From positions 1 through 64,000 of the forward strand of contig CAMXVQ010000001.1 in assembly GCA_947252455.1 (NCBI GenBank): DNA of 64,000 nt. Direction: 5' to 3'. The translations under genes were made by a program, and so were the position numbers. Below, in pieces: positions 50,188-59,027 of this stretch (positions are counted from its first letter, which is position 1; every line of letters begins with the position of its first letter). The notes beneath the pieces were generated by a model. It ran no database searches and was not told where the DNA came from. It worked only from the letters and a program-made list of their open reading frames with translations. This stretch comes from an uncultured Atopobium sp. Its GTDB lineage: Bacteria; Actinomycetota; Coriobacteriia; Coriobacteriales; Atopobiaceae.

Positions 50188-50368
50188 TGCTACTCCTTTT
50201 GCGTTACCAACTTTGCTCATCAAAGCACTGTTATACAAAAACTGTTAAACTACTCGTACGTACTATGTGTTTAACTATACGCCATTCAGGCATAATAACC
50301 TATATATACGCACTAAAGTATATACTTGTTCTATAAAAGATTTACACACTCCTTGGGAAAGGACGTAT

Positions 50369-50590
50369 ATGGACGCAATAAATGACTTTTTTACCTGGTT
50401 GTTCGCAAGCCGACAAGGCGTTTTGGTGCTTGTTTTAGGCGGAATTGTGTTCTTTGTCCTTATTTCTATTTTTCTTGAAATCAAAACACGTCAGCGCTTT
50501 AAAAACCACAAAAAGCAACAAGGTGATTGGGATTTGTTTGATTCTGATGACGAAAGTGGTTGGAGCGATTTTGAAGAAGACAACAAATAG
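50369..50590 (+). CDS. small single-span membrane protein with acidic tail
   Basis: A 73-residue protein I do not recognise. It starts MDAINDFFTWLF, has one membrane helix (GVLVLVLGGIVFFVLISIFLEI), a basic juxtamembrane patch (KTRQRFKNHKKQ) and an Asp/Glu/Trp-rich end (DLFDSDDESGWSDFEED). GGAAAGGA lies 5-8 bp before the ATG, so it looks translated. It sits between serS and tRNA-Leu, just upstream of the kinase/PBP operon; a role there is only guessed. Confidence 0.7.
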   Translation: MDAINDFFTWLFASRQGVLVLVLGGIVFFVLISIFLEIKTRQRFKNHKKQQGDWDLFDSDDESGWSDFEEDNK

Positions 50591-50689
50591 AGGCTGTAAA
50601 ACACAGGTAGAGTGCAAAAAAACACGAAGTCGTAGAACCCGTAAAGCTACCACGTAATTGCACAACTAGGAGATTTGTTTAGTAAATCG

Positions 50690-50776
50690 TGGTGCGGGCG
50701 AAAGGACTTGAACCTTCACGAGGGAACCCTCATATGCACCTGAAGCATACGCGTCTGCCAATTCCGCCACGCCCGC
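50690..50776 (-). tRNA. tRNA-Leu (CAG)
   Basis: Read on the minus strand: acceptor GCGGGCG/CGCCCGC, class II variable arm (GAGGGTTCCCTCG-type), anticodon loop CTTCAGG giving CAG, T loop GTTCAAGTC, encoded CCA. Confidence 0.96.
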
Positions 50777-50907
50777 ATGGGTAGAAATTTTACTCCAATT
50801 TGGTAAACTTATGCAATAACGCATGTGCGTATTGAAGAAAAAAATATAACATCACATGCATAGCAATGTGTCACGCCAACCAAAAACGAAGTTCAAAAGG
50901 ACACATT

Positions 50908-52890
50908 ATGAGTAACAATCATTACACGCAACCTGCCTATACGCCACAGCAATCCCGTGCATTTCATAACGCGAGCGCTGCTGCGGATTCGGATTTCTCG
51001 CAAAGAGCTGACGCTTACGAAACTTCATACGACCAACAAATCCAAAACAGCGTTTTACAAGGTCGTTATCGCGTTATGGACGAATGTACCACGGGAGGCT
51101 TTGGCGATATTCTTATTTCGTGGGACACACGTCTTCAACGACGTGTTGCAATTAAGCGTATCCCGCTTTTTAGTGGCGCTGAATATAGTGATTTTTCAAG
51201 TCCAGACGGCACGTATAACCACATAAGTTCAACCATTCAAGAAGCGCTGCAAGAAGCGCGCGCTGCGTCAAGGCTTTCGCATCCCAATATTGTATCGATG
51301 TATGACTTTGAAACCGATAGTATGTATGCCTATCTTGTTATGGAGTATATCGACGGTCTTACGCTGCAAGAGTTACTTGGACGCGTCGAAGGTGGCACAC
51401 TCACGGGCGATGAGGCAAGTTATGTGTGTCGAGCGCTTTGTTCGGCGCTGGCGTGCGCACACAAAAATCGGGTGCTTCATCTAGACATTAAGCCGTCAAA
51501 CATCATGTTTGATCAAAACGGCTGTGTTAAACTCTGCGATTTTGGCATGGCGTCGCTGGCTTCGGCAACCGGATACGGCGATGCCCGCGGAGGAACCGTA
51601 GGCTATATGTCTTGTGAGCAAATATCGGGAGATTTGGTAGACGAGCGAAGCGATATCTTCTCACTTGCAACCGTAATGTGGCAGTGCCTTACAGGCACAT
51701 GTCCATTTGCGGCAAACACGGCAGAAGCATCGCGCAAGCTCATTGAAAAGGGAATTAAAAAGTCGCTTTCCGACTACGCGTGCGATCTTGCTCCTGTAAG
51801 TCAAACTCTTGTTGATCAAAGCTTAAAGGCGGCACTCACCGCAAATCCAACGCTTAGGTGTGCACATGTAGAAAATCTTTCACACCAAATTGGTGACGTA
51901 TTAGGCGACGAAAACGAAGGCAAGCGCTCTATTGCGCAACTAGTGCAACAAGCTCTTGAAACAGACGAGGGTGCTGCAGAATTTGATAAGCACAAGCTTC
52001 CTTTTGGGTATCGTCACCCTCATGTGCTTCCTTGCGCAAAAAAGGTGCTTAATGCCGTATGCGGAATAAGCGGCGTATGGGTTCCTTTGGCAGGAATCGT
52101 GCGGTTTTTCGCTCATTTGTGCGCGCCGCGTACATTTGAAGGCATTTCCTTTTTTACGCAAGGTCTTGGTGGCACTCCTTTGATAGTTTTTTTGGCATGT
52201 ACTTGCGTTATAGGTGTTTTATCAGCCTTTATACCGTTTGGCGCAGTAGGCATTATATGTCTTATATATACATTTTCGCTTATACTGCATCCACAATTTC
52301 TAACAGGCATTGGCGCCTTACTCCCCGTCATGTTAGCTGTCATAAGCCTTGCCTGGCTCATCGTATGCGTACGCAGAAATACATGGGTATCGAGCTGCGC
52401 ACTTATTGGAATTGCTACCCAGAATCCCTTCATGACTCCACTAGTTATTTCCTCTCATGTGCAGCTACTTCCTGCATGTATACACTGTTTTGCATTGTGG
52501 CTCATCGTTCATCTTACAAGCTGGACAACCATGGCCGCGTCCAATCCCCAACAGGTTTGCACATACCTGTTTCATCTTATACAACAACCAGCGCTTATAA
52601 CTCTTGGTATAAGCGTGGCAAGCACGGCTCTTGCCACATACATTTTGCAACAAACCCAAAGCCCATGGCTTAGATACACCGTTCAAATTGCTGCAAGCGC
52701 GCTTATGCTCTATGCGTTTATTACATCGCATACCATTATTGACATGGAGAGTTGCGGTATATACTCAATTGTGGATATCACACGAATCGCTCTTGCGCTA
52801 TGCTTAAGTATCCTTATGTTTATTGTGATGAAGTTAGACGATTCACAACCTGCAGGTGAGGAGATTGAGAATGTCTATGAACTTAATTAA
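50908..52890 (+). CDS. Ser/Thr protein kinase with multi-spanning C-terminal half (PknA position)
   Basis: A 660-residue protein. The kinase domain spans about residues 50-335: glycine loop ECTTGGFGDILIS, VAIKRIP with the ATP-binding Lys, catalytic loop LHLDIKPSNIMF near residue 190, CDFGMAS and a long activation segment GGTVGYMSCEQ. The Arg of HRD is Leu, so it is a non-RD kinase. From about residue 390 there are seven or eight hydrophobic segments and no PASTA repeat. AAAGGA lies before the ATG. It overlaps the FHA gene by 20 bp and heads the kinase-FHA-phosphatase-RodA/PBP operon. Confidence 0.9.
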   Translation: MSNNHYTQPAYTPQQSRAFHNASAAADSDFSQRADAYETSYDQQIQNSVLQGRYRVMDECTTGGFGDILISWDTRLQRRVAIKRIPLFSGAEYSDFSSPDGTYNHISSTIQEALQEARAASRLSHPNIVSMYDFETDSMYAYLVMEYIDGLTLQELLGRVEGGTLTGDEASYVCRALCSALACAHKNRVLHLDIKPSNIMFDQNGCVKLCDFGMASLASATGYGDARGGTVGYMSCEQISGDLVDERSDIFSLATVMWQCLTGTCPFAANTAEASRKLIEKGIKKSLSDYACDLAPVSQTLVDQSLKAALTANPTLRCAHVENLSHQIGDVLGDENEGKRSIAQLVQQALETDEGAAEFDKHKLPFGYRHPHVLPCAKKVLNAVCGISGVWVPLAGIVRFFAHLCAPRTFEGISFFTQGLGGTPLIVFLACTCVIGVLSAFIPFGAVGIICLIYTFSLILHPQFLTGIGALLPVMLAVISLAWLIVCVRRNTWVSSCALIGIATQNPFMTPLVISSHVQLLPACIHCFALWLIVHLTSWTTMAASNPQQVCTYLFHLIQQPALITLGISVASTALATYILQQTQSPWLRYTVQIAASALMLYAFITSHTIIDMESCGIYSIVDITRIALALCLSILMFIVMKLDDSQPAGEEIENVYELN

Positions 52891-54184
52891 AACGTTTGAA
52901 GAAAGAATGAATACCATATTCGGGAGCTCTACCGAGGGCTTTACCGCACCGTTTTCGATAAAAAAGCTTGCTAAACGCGCGGCACGCGAAATGGAAGCAG
53001 AAACATTTGAGATAGACGGGATCAACACCGCTCCCGCACTTTATACCGTATTGGTTTCCCCCACCGATGATGCCACCATGCGATCTTTGTATGTAAAGCT
53101 CATCAGCGAAATATCGGCTTTTATCGAAGCAAAAGCGCAGTCAAAATCCTATGTTTTTACGGGTAAGCCACTCATTCGTTTTATGGTTGACCCCGGCCTT
53201 AAAAGCGGAAAATTTGCCGTCTTTGCCGAAAACATAGACGCGTCTACGCTTGCTCGCCTTCGCGCCGAAGAAGACGCGTTTCTTTCGGGCTCATTGGGCG
53301 TTGGTGGCGCTGCACAAGAACAGCTTCACGGTGAAGTTAAAATGGTTAATCCACCACGCGCTCGGCAGCGAAACGCTCGTTTTTCTGAGCAAGCAACACC
53401 TCAGCCGCCCGTAAGCTCGCCTAACGCTCTGTCTAGTGTGCCCAATGAGGGAGCACGCGTCGCACAAAGCAAACCAGCATATAAGCCAACGCCTCGGCAA
53501 AACGAAGTTGCAGCTGCTAATCCGCAAAATTCGTACAAACGAGGTGTGGTTGCTATTCCCGACGAAACTTCTGCAGGAGATTTTGCGCCGCTTATTGGCG
53601 GACAAGACCTCGATTTATCTGCAGGTTTAAGTGTATTGCCTTCAAACCTTGCTACCATAGGCTCGGCTTCCATCAACACGCCTCCCGTAAGCGTTATGCC
53701 TGCAGCCCAAAACGTCCAGCACACGCCTTTAGTTAACGCGCGCGCAGATAATTGGGGTCGCCATGCAAGCGCGACAGACGACGCAAACTCCAATAGGTAC
53801 GCACAAAATGCCTATCCTGCAGCTCCTGATGGTATGGCTCCTACGCAAAGAAGAGATTCGTTCTCGCAACCTGCGCAAAATTACGCCGAAGCAACAACTC
53901 CTACCTCGCTGCTTATCAATCATCAGACAGGCGAGACGTACGAGGTCTTTGCGCCGCAAACCGTTATTGGACGCGAACGCTCGCACGCACAGATTGTGTT
54001 ACGCGATTCAAATATTTCGCGTCGACACGCGCAAATAACGTACAACGGAAGAAATTGGTTGATACAAGATCTTGGTTCAACCAATGGAACGCAGGTAAAC
54101 AACATGACGGTAGACAGTTGCGTTTTGCGCAACGGTGACATCATAACGCTTGCGCTTACTAACTTGGAATTTAGGGAGAACTAG
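52871..54184 (+). CDS. fhaA: FhaA-like DUF3662 / FHA domain protein
   Basis: A 437-residue cytoplasmic protein. Residues 1-125 match the DUF3662 domain of FhaA (FSIKKLAKRAAREMEAETFEIDGINTAPALYTVLVSP). A Pro/Gln/Asn/Ala-rich disordered linker of about 200 residues follows. The C-terminal FHA domain has TVIGRERSHAQIVLRDSNISRRHAQI and DLGSTNGTQVNN, the phosphothreonine-binding set. The ATG at 52871 has GAGGAG 8 bp upstream. In mycobacteria FhaA binds the phosphorylated MviN pseudokinase domain and controls peptidoglycan synthesis; the same type of role is inferred. Confidence 0.9.
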   Translation: MSMNLIKTFEERMNTIFGSSTEGFTAPFSIKKLAKRAAREMEAETFEIDGINTAPALYTVLVSPTDDATMRSLYVKLISEISAFIEAKAQSKSYVFTGKPLIRFMVDPGLKSGKFAVFAENIDASTLARLRAEEDAFLSGSLGVGGAAQEQLHGEVKMVNPPRARQRNARFSEQATPQPPVSSPNALSSVPNEGARVAQSKPAYKPTPRQNEVAAANPQNSYKRGVVAIPDETSAGDFAPLIGGQDLDLSAGLSVLPSNLATIGSASINTPPVSVMPAAQNVQHTPLVNARADNWGRHASATDDANSNRYAQNAYPAAPDGMAPTQRRDSFSQPAQNYAEATTPTSLLINHQTGETYEVFAPQTVIGRERSHAQIVLRDSNISRRHAQITYNGRNWLIQDLGSTNGTQVNNMTVDSCVLRNGDIITLALTNLEFREN

Positions 54185-54185
54185 C

Positions 54186-54599
54186 ATGTTTGACCTCGTA
54201 TTATTTGCAGGTCGAATCATATTGGTCGTGTTCTTGTACCTGTTTTTGTTTTTAGTTATGAAAACAGGAATAGGTCTTGTCAGACGACAGAGAACCGATG
54301 ATGCGATTTGGTATATTGATTGCGAGAAAGGCAGCAAACAACTGCGTGGATTGCATATAGACGTGCTTGGACCAGTGCTTATCGGGCGCTCTCCTTCATC
54401 GGATATTGTTATTGACGAACCCTTTGTTTCGGCATCTCATGCGCGCTTTTCGCTGCAAGGCCCTGCATTGGTACTAGAAGATCTCCACTCAACGAATGGC
54501 ACCCTTGTTAATGGATGTCCTATCGATGAACCTGTTGCACTGCGCGACGGCGATGAAATACAAATTGGAGATACCATCATGAAGGTGAATCGCCGATGA
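54186..54599 (+). CDS. fhaB: FhaB-like membrane-anchored FHA protein
   Basis: A 137-residue protein with an N-terminal membrane helix (FAGRIILVVFLYLFLFLVM) and one FHA domain: PVLIGRSPSSDIVIDEPFVSASHARF and DLHSTNGTLVNGCPID. The size and layout match FhaB (FipA) of the actinobacterial division cluster. GGGAG precedes the ATG at 54186, 1 bp past fhaA; the stop overlaps the phosphatase start as ATGA. Confidence 0.92.
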   Translation: MFDLVLFAGRIILVVFLYLFLFLVMKTGIGLVRRQRTDDAIWYIDCEKGSKQLRGLHIDVLGPVLIGRSPSSDIVIDEPFVSASHARFSLQGPALVLEDLHSTNGTLVNGCPIDEPVALRDGDEIQIGDTIMKVNRR

Positions 54600-55948
54600 G
54601 ATCTTTTCCCTTATCAAGAAAAGATTTGGAAGATTTTTTTGGCGCAAACGCAAAGAAAATTTCCCGTCTTGCGCATGTCAAAGTTGCCAATAGTCCTGGT
54701 CACGAATCAATTTCGGTAGAAAATAGAGAAGGTACCGATTCTAGATCGGGTACCAATGCACGCCTTATGTGGGGCGCGCGTACCGACGTTGGTTTAGTGC
54801 GCGAACATAACGAAGACTCGTTTTTGGTTCAACCTCCCCTTTTTGCTGTATGTGACGGCATGGGCGGTCACGCCGCAGGTGAAGTGGCAAGTTTTATTGC
54901 GGTTGAAACAATTGGAAAGCAAGCGCCTCATTGCGCGAACGATGTTTTATTGGGCGCAAGCGTTGAGGCTGCAAACACCGAAATTATAAATCAGGCAGCG
55001 CAAGGACACGGAAAACCAGGCATGGGTTGTACTGCTTCGTGCGCTTTAATAGAAAACAACAAAATTGCTATTGCGCATGTGGGCGATTCTCGCATCTATC
55101 TTTTACACAACGGCTCGCTTGTTCGTCTTACGCACGACCACTCATTTGTAGAAGAGCTGGTAGATGCAGGAGAAATTACAGCCGATGAAGCGCGTGTTCA
55201 CCCATCACGCTCCATTATTACGCGCGCCCTTGGCTCTGATCCCGACATGTATGCCGATCACTTTAAGCTAGATATTAACACGGGTGACCGCATTATTATC
55301 TGTTCGGATGGTCTTTCATCTATGATAGAAGATGCAAAAATCGAGTCGCTTGCAGTTAGTGCCGTGCACCCTCAATCATGCGCAGATAATTTAGTTGCCG
55401 CAGCTCTTGAAGCTGGAGGACTTGATAACGTTACGGTAGTTGTTGTAGACATTAAAGACGACGGCGCACCGCAAAAAAGCAAACATATGCACATGAGACG
55501 TTTATACGTCACTGGCGCGTGTGCGCTTTTATCACTTATTATGTGTTTAATCATGGGTCTTATGGTTGTAAGCACATCTTGGTATTTAGGCATAAACGAT
55601 AAAACCGTAGGAATTTATCAAGGGGTAAACAATAGGATTTTTGGCATACAACTTTCTCATCTGTCGGGTTCAACCTCTGTTGAAGTAAAAGATCTGCCAC
55701 TTACCACGCAAAAAGACCTCGAAGGAGGGGTTCGCGTAGGAAGCGAACAAGAAGCGCGTAGTGTGGTAGAAAATTATCGTGATCAAATTGATGCCGAAAA
55801 AAGCGCAGCCGCTATAGCGGAGCAGCGCGCCTCGGAAGGAACGTCTGCTGGTAGTAAAACTCCCGAAGCAGACGATCAAACGGATAATGAGTCTACACAA
55901 GATACCAATTCTAAATCCTCCACACCAACAAGTGAGGTGAATAAATGA
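54596..55948 (+). CDS. pstP: PP2C-family Ser/Thr phosphatase (PstP-like)
   Basis: A 450-residue protein. The PP2C domain (about 55-290) has RTDVGLVREHNEDSFLV, FAVCDGMGGHAAGEVASFIA, IAHVGDSRIYLL, IICSDGLS and GGLDNVTVVVVD, giving all metal-binding Asp residues. A membrane helix follows (about residues 305-330, ACALLSLIMCLIMGLMVVS) and then a Ser/Thr/Glu/Asp-rich extracellular tail. It should dephosphorylate kinase targets in this operon. Start ATG is coupled to fhaB (ATGA); the stop overlaps the RodA-PBP start by 4 bp. Confidence 0.93.
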   Translation: MRSFPLSRKDLEDFFGANAKKISRLAHVKVANSPGHESISVENREGTDSRSGTNARLMWGARTDVGLVREHNEDSFLVQPPLFAVCDGMGGHAAGEVASFIAVETIGKQAPHCANDVLLGASVEAANTEIINQAAQGHGKPGMGCTASCALIENNKIAIAHVGDSRIYLLHNGSLVRLTHDHSFVEELVDAGEITADEARVHPSRSIITRALGSDPDMYADHFKLDINTGDRIIICSDGLSSMIEDAKIESLAVSAVHPQSCADNLVAAALEAGGLDNVTVVVVDIKDDGAPQKSKHMHMRRLYVTGACALLSLIMCLIMGLMVVSTSWYLGINDKTVGIYQGVNNRIFGIQLSHLSGSTSVEVKDLPLTTQKDLEGGVRVGSEQEARSVVENYRDQIDAEKSAAAIAEQRASEGTSAGSKTPEADDQTDNESTQDTNSKSSTPTSEVNK

Positions 55949-58833
55949 GCCAAAACGCCAACACAAGACGAACCATGGAGCTGGGGCTGTTGATAGCGGC
56001 AGCTATTCCAACCACGCTTCTTTACGCACTCTACATTATGAATGCGCATGTAGAACTATCTGTATTTTCTTTGTCGGTTCCACTTGGTTTGTTTGCGGCT
56101 TTTGCCGTATCTCATCTTGCTGTCCGAATCTATGCACCAGGTGCCGATCCCGTTATTTTACCAATTGTCTTTTTCTTATCAGGTACAGGCATAGCTTTTG
56201 TTACTAGGCTTTCCCTCGAACTGGCAATTAGTCAGGTTTTATGGCTCTTCTTAGGAGTGGTAGCACTGGTAGTAACATTGGCTGTAGTACCCGGCATAGA
56301 AAAGCTCTCCTCGTATAAATTTACGCTGGGAGCAGCAGGAGTTATGTGCTTGCTTATTCCTATGCTTATAGGAACAGAGCGCGGTGGGTCAAAACTTTGG
56401 CTCAGTTTTGGCGCATTTTCGTTTCAACCGGGCGAGCTTGCTAAGGTGCTTATCGTTCTCTTTTTATCCTTCTACTTAGCAAAAAATAGAGAATTACTTT
56501 CTGCTTCGGCTCTTCATATTGGACGCTTTAAAATCCCACAGCCACGCATGTTGGCACCGCTTTTGGTAATGTGGGGACTCTCGCTGTTAATTGTCATCTT
56601 TGAGCGCGACTTAGGAAGCGCACTGTTGTTCTTTGCGTTCTTTGTTGTTATGCTCTACGTTTGCACAGGTAGAGTAAGCTATGTCATTATCTCGCTTGTG
56701 TTGTTGATACTTGGTGGAATTCTGTGTTATCACCTGTTCAGCCATGTACAAACACGCGTACAAATTTGGCTTAATCCTTTTAGTGATCCTAGCAACAAAG
56801 GCCTTCAAATAGTGCAATCGCTCTACTCACTTGCAGATGGTGGCCTAGTAGGAAGCGGTATTGGACGCGGTCTTGCAACCCTTATTCCGGTAGTTGCCTC
56901 AGACTTTATTTTTTCGGCAATTGGTGAAGAAATGGGCCTGTTAGGGAGTTCAGCCGTTTTGCTGGCGTATGTTGTACTGGCAATACGAGGCCTTGCAACG
57001 GCAGCTCGTGCAAAATCAGATATTGCCGCATTTGCCGCAACTGGACTTACTGCCTCGCTTGTTATACAGGCTTTTATCATTGTTGGCGGCGTTACCAAAC
57101 TGTTACCGCTTACTGGTGTAACCTTGCCTTTTATTAGCCAAGGAGGAAGCTCTTTACTGGCAAGCTTTATAATTGTTGCGCTTTTACTTAAAGCGGGTGA
57201 CGAAGGAACGGGCAGAAGCACCGATATTAACGTTTGCGAGCAAAGTTCTTCAATACTGTTACAAGAAGACGAAAATTCATCTCATGCGTCCGTGCTGCAT
57301 GGCGCGCACGTACGAGGCGGCTTTAAGATTGACACACCCGAATCGGGTATACTTGGTAGAGTTGCGCTTGGCAATAGGCTGGTAAAGCTAGTTACCGCGT
57401 TTTGTATCCTTTTTGCACTTCTGATTGCAAACCTTACGAACATCCAGGTTATCAGCGCAAAAACATTCCAAAAAATGCCTGGCAACAACCACACCATTGC
57501 AAAAACATCAAACATAAAACGTGGATCCATCATCAGTTCCGATGGCGTTACGCTGGCAGAAAGCGTTAAGCAAAACGATGGAAAATCATATGTGCGCAAA
57601 CACCCTGAAGGATCGCTGGCGGCGCATACCTTGGGATATGCCTCTGTTCGATATGGTACGTCGGGTGTAGAAGCGCGTCTTAACGACACACTCATTAACA
57701 ACGGCAACTATACGTCACTTAACGATGTACTCTTATCTTTGGCAGGAGCTGCAAAACCAGGGTCGTCGGCAGTACTTACGATAAACTCTCAAATGCAAAA
57801 AGTAGCTGAGAAAGCACTGGAAGGATACACTGGCTCTGTTGTTGCGCTTAATCCAACCACGGGGGCAATTCTTGCAAAAGCTTCCAATCCAACCTTTAAC
57901 CCCGATAATCTCGACGAAGTGATGAGCAACTCAAGCACCAAAGGTCAATTACTTGATAGAAGCACACAAACGCTGTACGCACCTGGTTCTACCTTCAAAG
58001 TTGTTACTTTGGCTGCCGCTCTTGACTCAGGAATATCTTCTCTTGATTCAAAAATTTCAGCACCCGCAAAAATAACGATTGGCAACGGAGATCTCTCTAA
58101 TTACAAAAATCAAGACTTTAATTACAAAAATCAAGACTTTGGACAAATAACACTTAAAGATGCGCTCAGATTCTCGGCGAATACAGCATTTGGTCAGCTG
58201 GGAACACAGGTAGGTGCTTCTAAACTGGTCAATTATGCACAAGGCTTTGGCTTTGGATCATCTTTAGGCCAAGACTTTACTACTTCGTCTTCGCTTATGC
58301 CTAAGCCTTCAGAAATGACCGAATGGGAAACCGCCTGGGCTGCATGCGGACAGCCCGTAGGTATGCACGCAAGCCCTGCAGGTCCTCAAATCACCGTTAT
58401 GCAAAACGCTGTTATTGCTGCAGCTGTTGCAAATGGCGGCGTGGTTATGAATCCATTTGTAATTGATCACTTACTCACCTCAGAAGGCGTCAGCACCTCT
58501 AAAACGCAACCAAAAGTTTTGGGTCAGGTAATTTCTGCACAAACAACCGATAAACTTAAAGAAGCAATGCTCGATGTTGTAGAACGAGGAACAGGCCAGC
58601 CTGCGCGCGTAAAAGGCGTAAAGGTTGCAGGTAAAACAGGTACTGCCGAAGTTTCGCCTCAGGTGTCAAACTCTTTGTTCATTGGCTTTGCACCCCTTGA
58701 CAAACCAACTATTGCAATCTCGGTATGTGTAGAGGGATCCTCTGAGCAAGACGTACACAACAAAGCTGCTGCTATAGCAGGAAAAATTCTTGCAGGTTGT
58801 CTAAACATACAAGCGTTAGGAGCGGCAAAATGA
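55945..58833 (+). CDS. fused SEDS polymerase (RodA/FtsW) and class B PBP transpeptidase
   Basis: A single 962-residue frame. Residues 1-415 form a SEDS glycosyltransferase with about ten membrane segments; WLSFGAFSFQPGELAKVLIV, ERDLGSALLFF and VASDFIFSAIGEEMGLLG (Asp320, the likely catalytic Asp) are diagnostic, as is PFISQGGSSLLASF. A further membrane helix (about 480-500) leads a PBP2-type transpeptidase with STFK (Ser682), SAN (about residue 744) and KTGT (Lys897). Other actinobacteria keep rodA and pbpA as adjacent separate genes. The transpeptidase half contains a 21-bp tandem duplication. Both parts look active. This would make septal or lateral peptidoglycan with 1:1 stoichiometry. Confidence 0.95.
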   Translation: MSQNANTRRTMELGLLIAAAIPTTLLYALYIMNAHVELSVFSLSVPLGLFAAFAVSHLAVRIYAPGADPVILPIVFFLSGTGIAFVTRLSLELAISQVLWLFLGVVALVVTLAVVPGIEKLSSYKFTLGAAGVMCLLIPMLIGTERGGSKLWLSFGAFSFQPGELAKVLIVLFLSFYLAKNRELLSASALHIGRFKIPQPRMLAPLLVMWGLSLLIVIFERDLGSALLFFAFFVVMLYVCTGRVSYVIISLVLLILGGILCYHLFSHVQTRVQIWLNPFSDPSNKGLQIVQSLYSLADGGLVGSGIGRGLATLIPVVASDFIFSAIGEEMGLLGSSAVLLAYVVLAIRGLATAARAKSDIAAFAATGLTASLVIQAFIIVGGVTKLLPLTGVTLPFISQGGSSLLASFIIVALLLKAGDEGTGRSTDINVCEQSSSILLQEDENSSHASVLHGAHVRGGFKIDTPESGILGRVALGNRLVKLVTAFCILFALLIANLTNIQVISAKTFQKMPGNNHTIAKTSNIKRGSIISSDGVTLAESVKQNDGKSYVRKHPEGSLAAHTLGYASVRYGTSGVEARLNDTLINNGNYTSLNDVLLSLAGAAKPGSSAVLTINSQMQKVAEKALEGYTGSVVALNPTTGAILAKASNPTFNPDNLDEVMSNSSTKGQLLDRSTQTLYAPGSTFKVVTLAAALDSGISSLDSKISAPAKITIGNGDLSNYKNQDFNYKNQDFGQITLKDALRFSANTAFGQLGTQVGASKLVNYAQGFGFGSSLGQDFTTSSSLMPKPSEMTEWETAWAACGQPVGMHASPAGPQITVMQNAVIAAAVANGGVVMNPFVIDHLLTSEGVSTSKTQPKVLGQVISAQTTDKLKEAMLDVVERGTGQPARVKGVKVAGKTGTAEVSPQVSNSLFIGFAPLDKPTIAISVCVEGSSEQDVHNKAAAIAGKILAGCLNIQALGAAK
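58099..58140. repeat. exact 21-bp tandem duplication in the PBP domain
   Basis: Bases 58099-58119 are repeated without change at 58120-58140, giving NYKNQDF twice in the protein. The insertion is in frame and lies between the STFK and SAN motifs. Confidence 0.95.
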
Positions 58834-59027
58834 TACGATTTTACCTACTCTACCTGCGTTACAAACGCTTGGCACACCTGCCGTTTATGGTGCATAACAA
58901 ATGGCACACGCACCAATCGTCTCAAACAGGACGTACACAAACAAGCGCGCACGTGCCGTACAAAGCGCTTCTACCATTACCTATAACAACATTAAACACA
59001 ACAGATTGGAGTAACAATGCCCGATAA
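58830..59027 (+). CDS. small unknown ORF bridging the PBP fusion and pknB (doubtful)
   Basis: An open frame of 65 residues. Its ATG overlaps the fusion's TGA (ATGA) and its stop overlaps the pknB start by 11 bp, the spacing seen at real junctions in this operon. The product is basic, His/Thr/Leu-rich and shows no domain or membrane helix. No ribosome-binding site of its own is clear beyond the coupled stop. It may be a coupling leader peptide, a remnant, or a chance frame filling a 183-bp gap. Confidence 0.3.
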   Translation: MIRFYLLYLRYKRLAHLPFMVHNKWHTHQSSQTGRTQTSAHVPYKALLPLPITTLNTTDWSNNAR

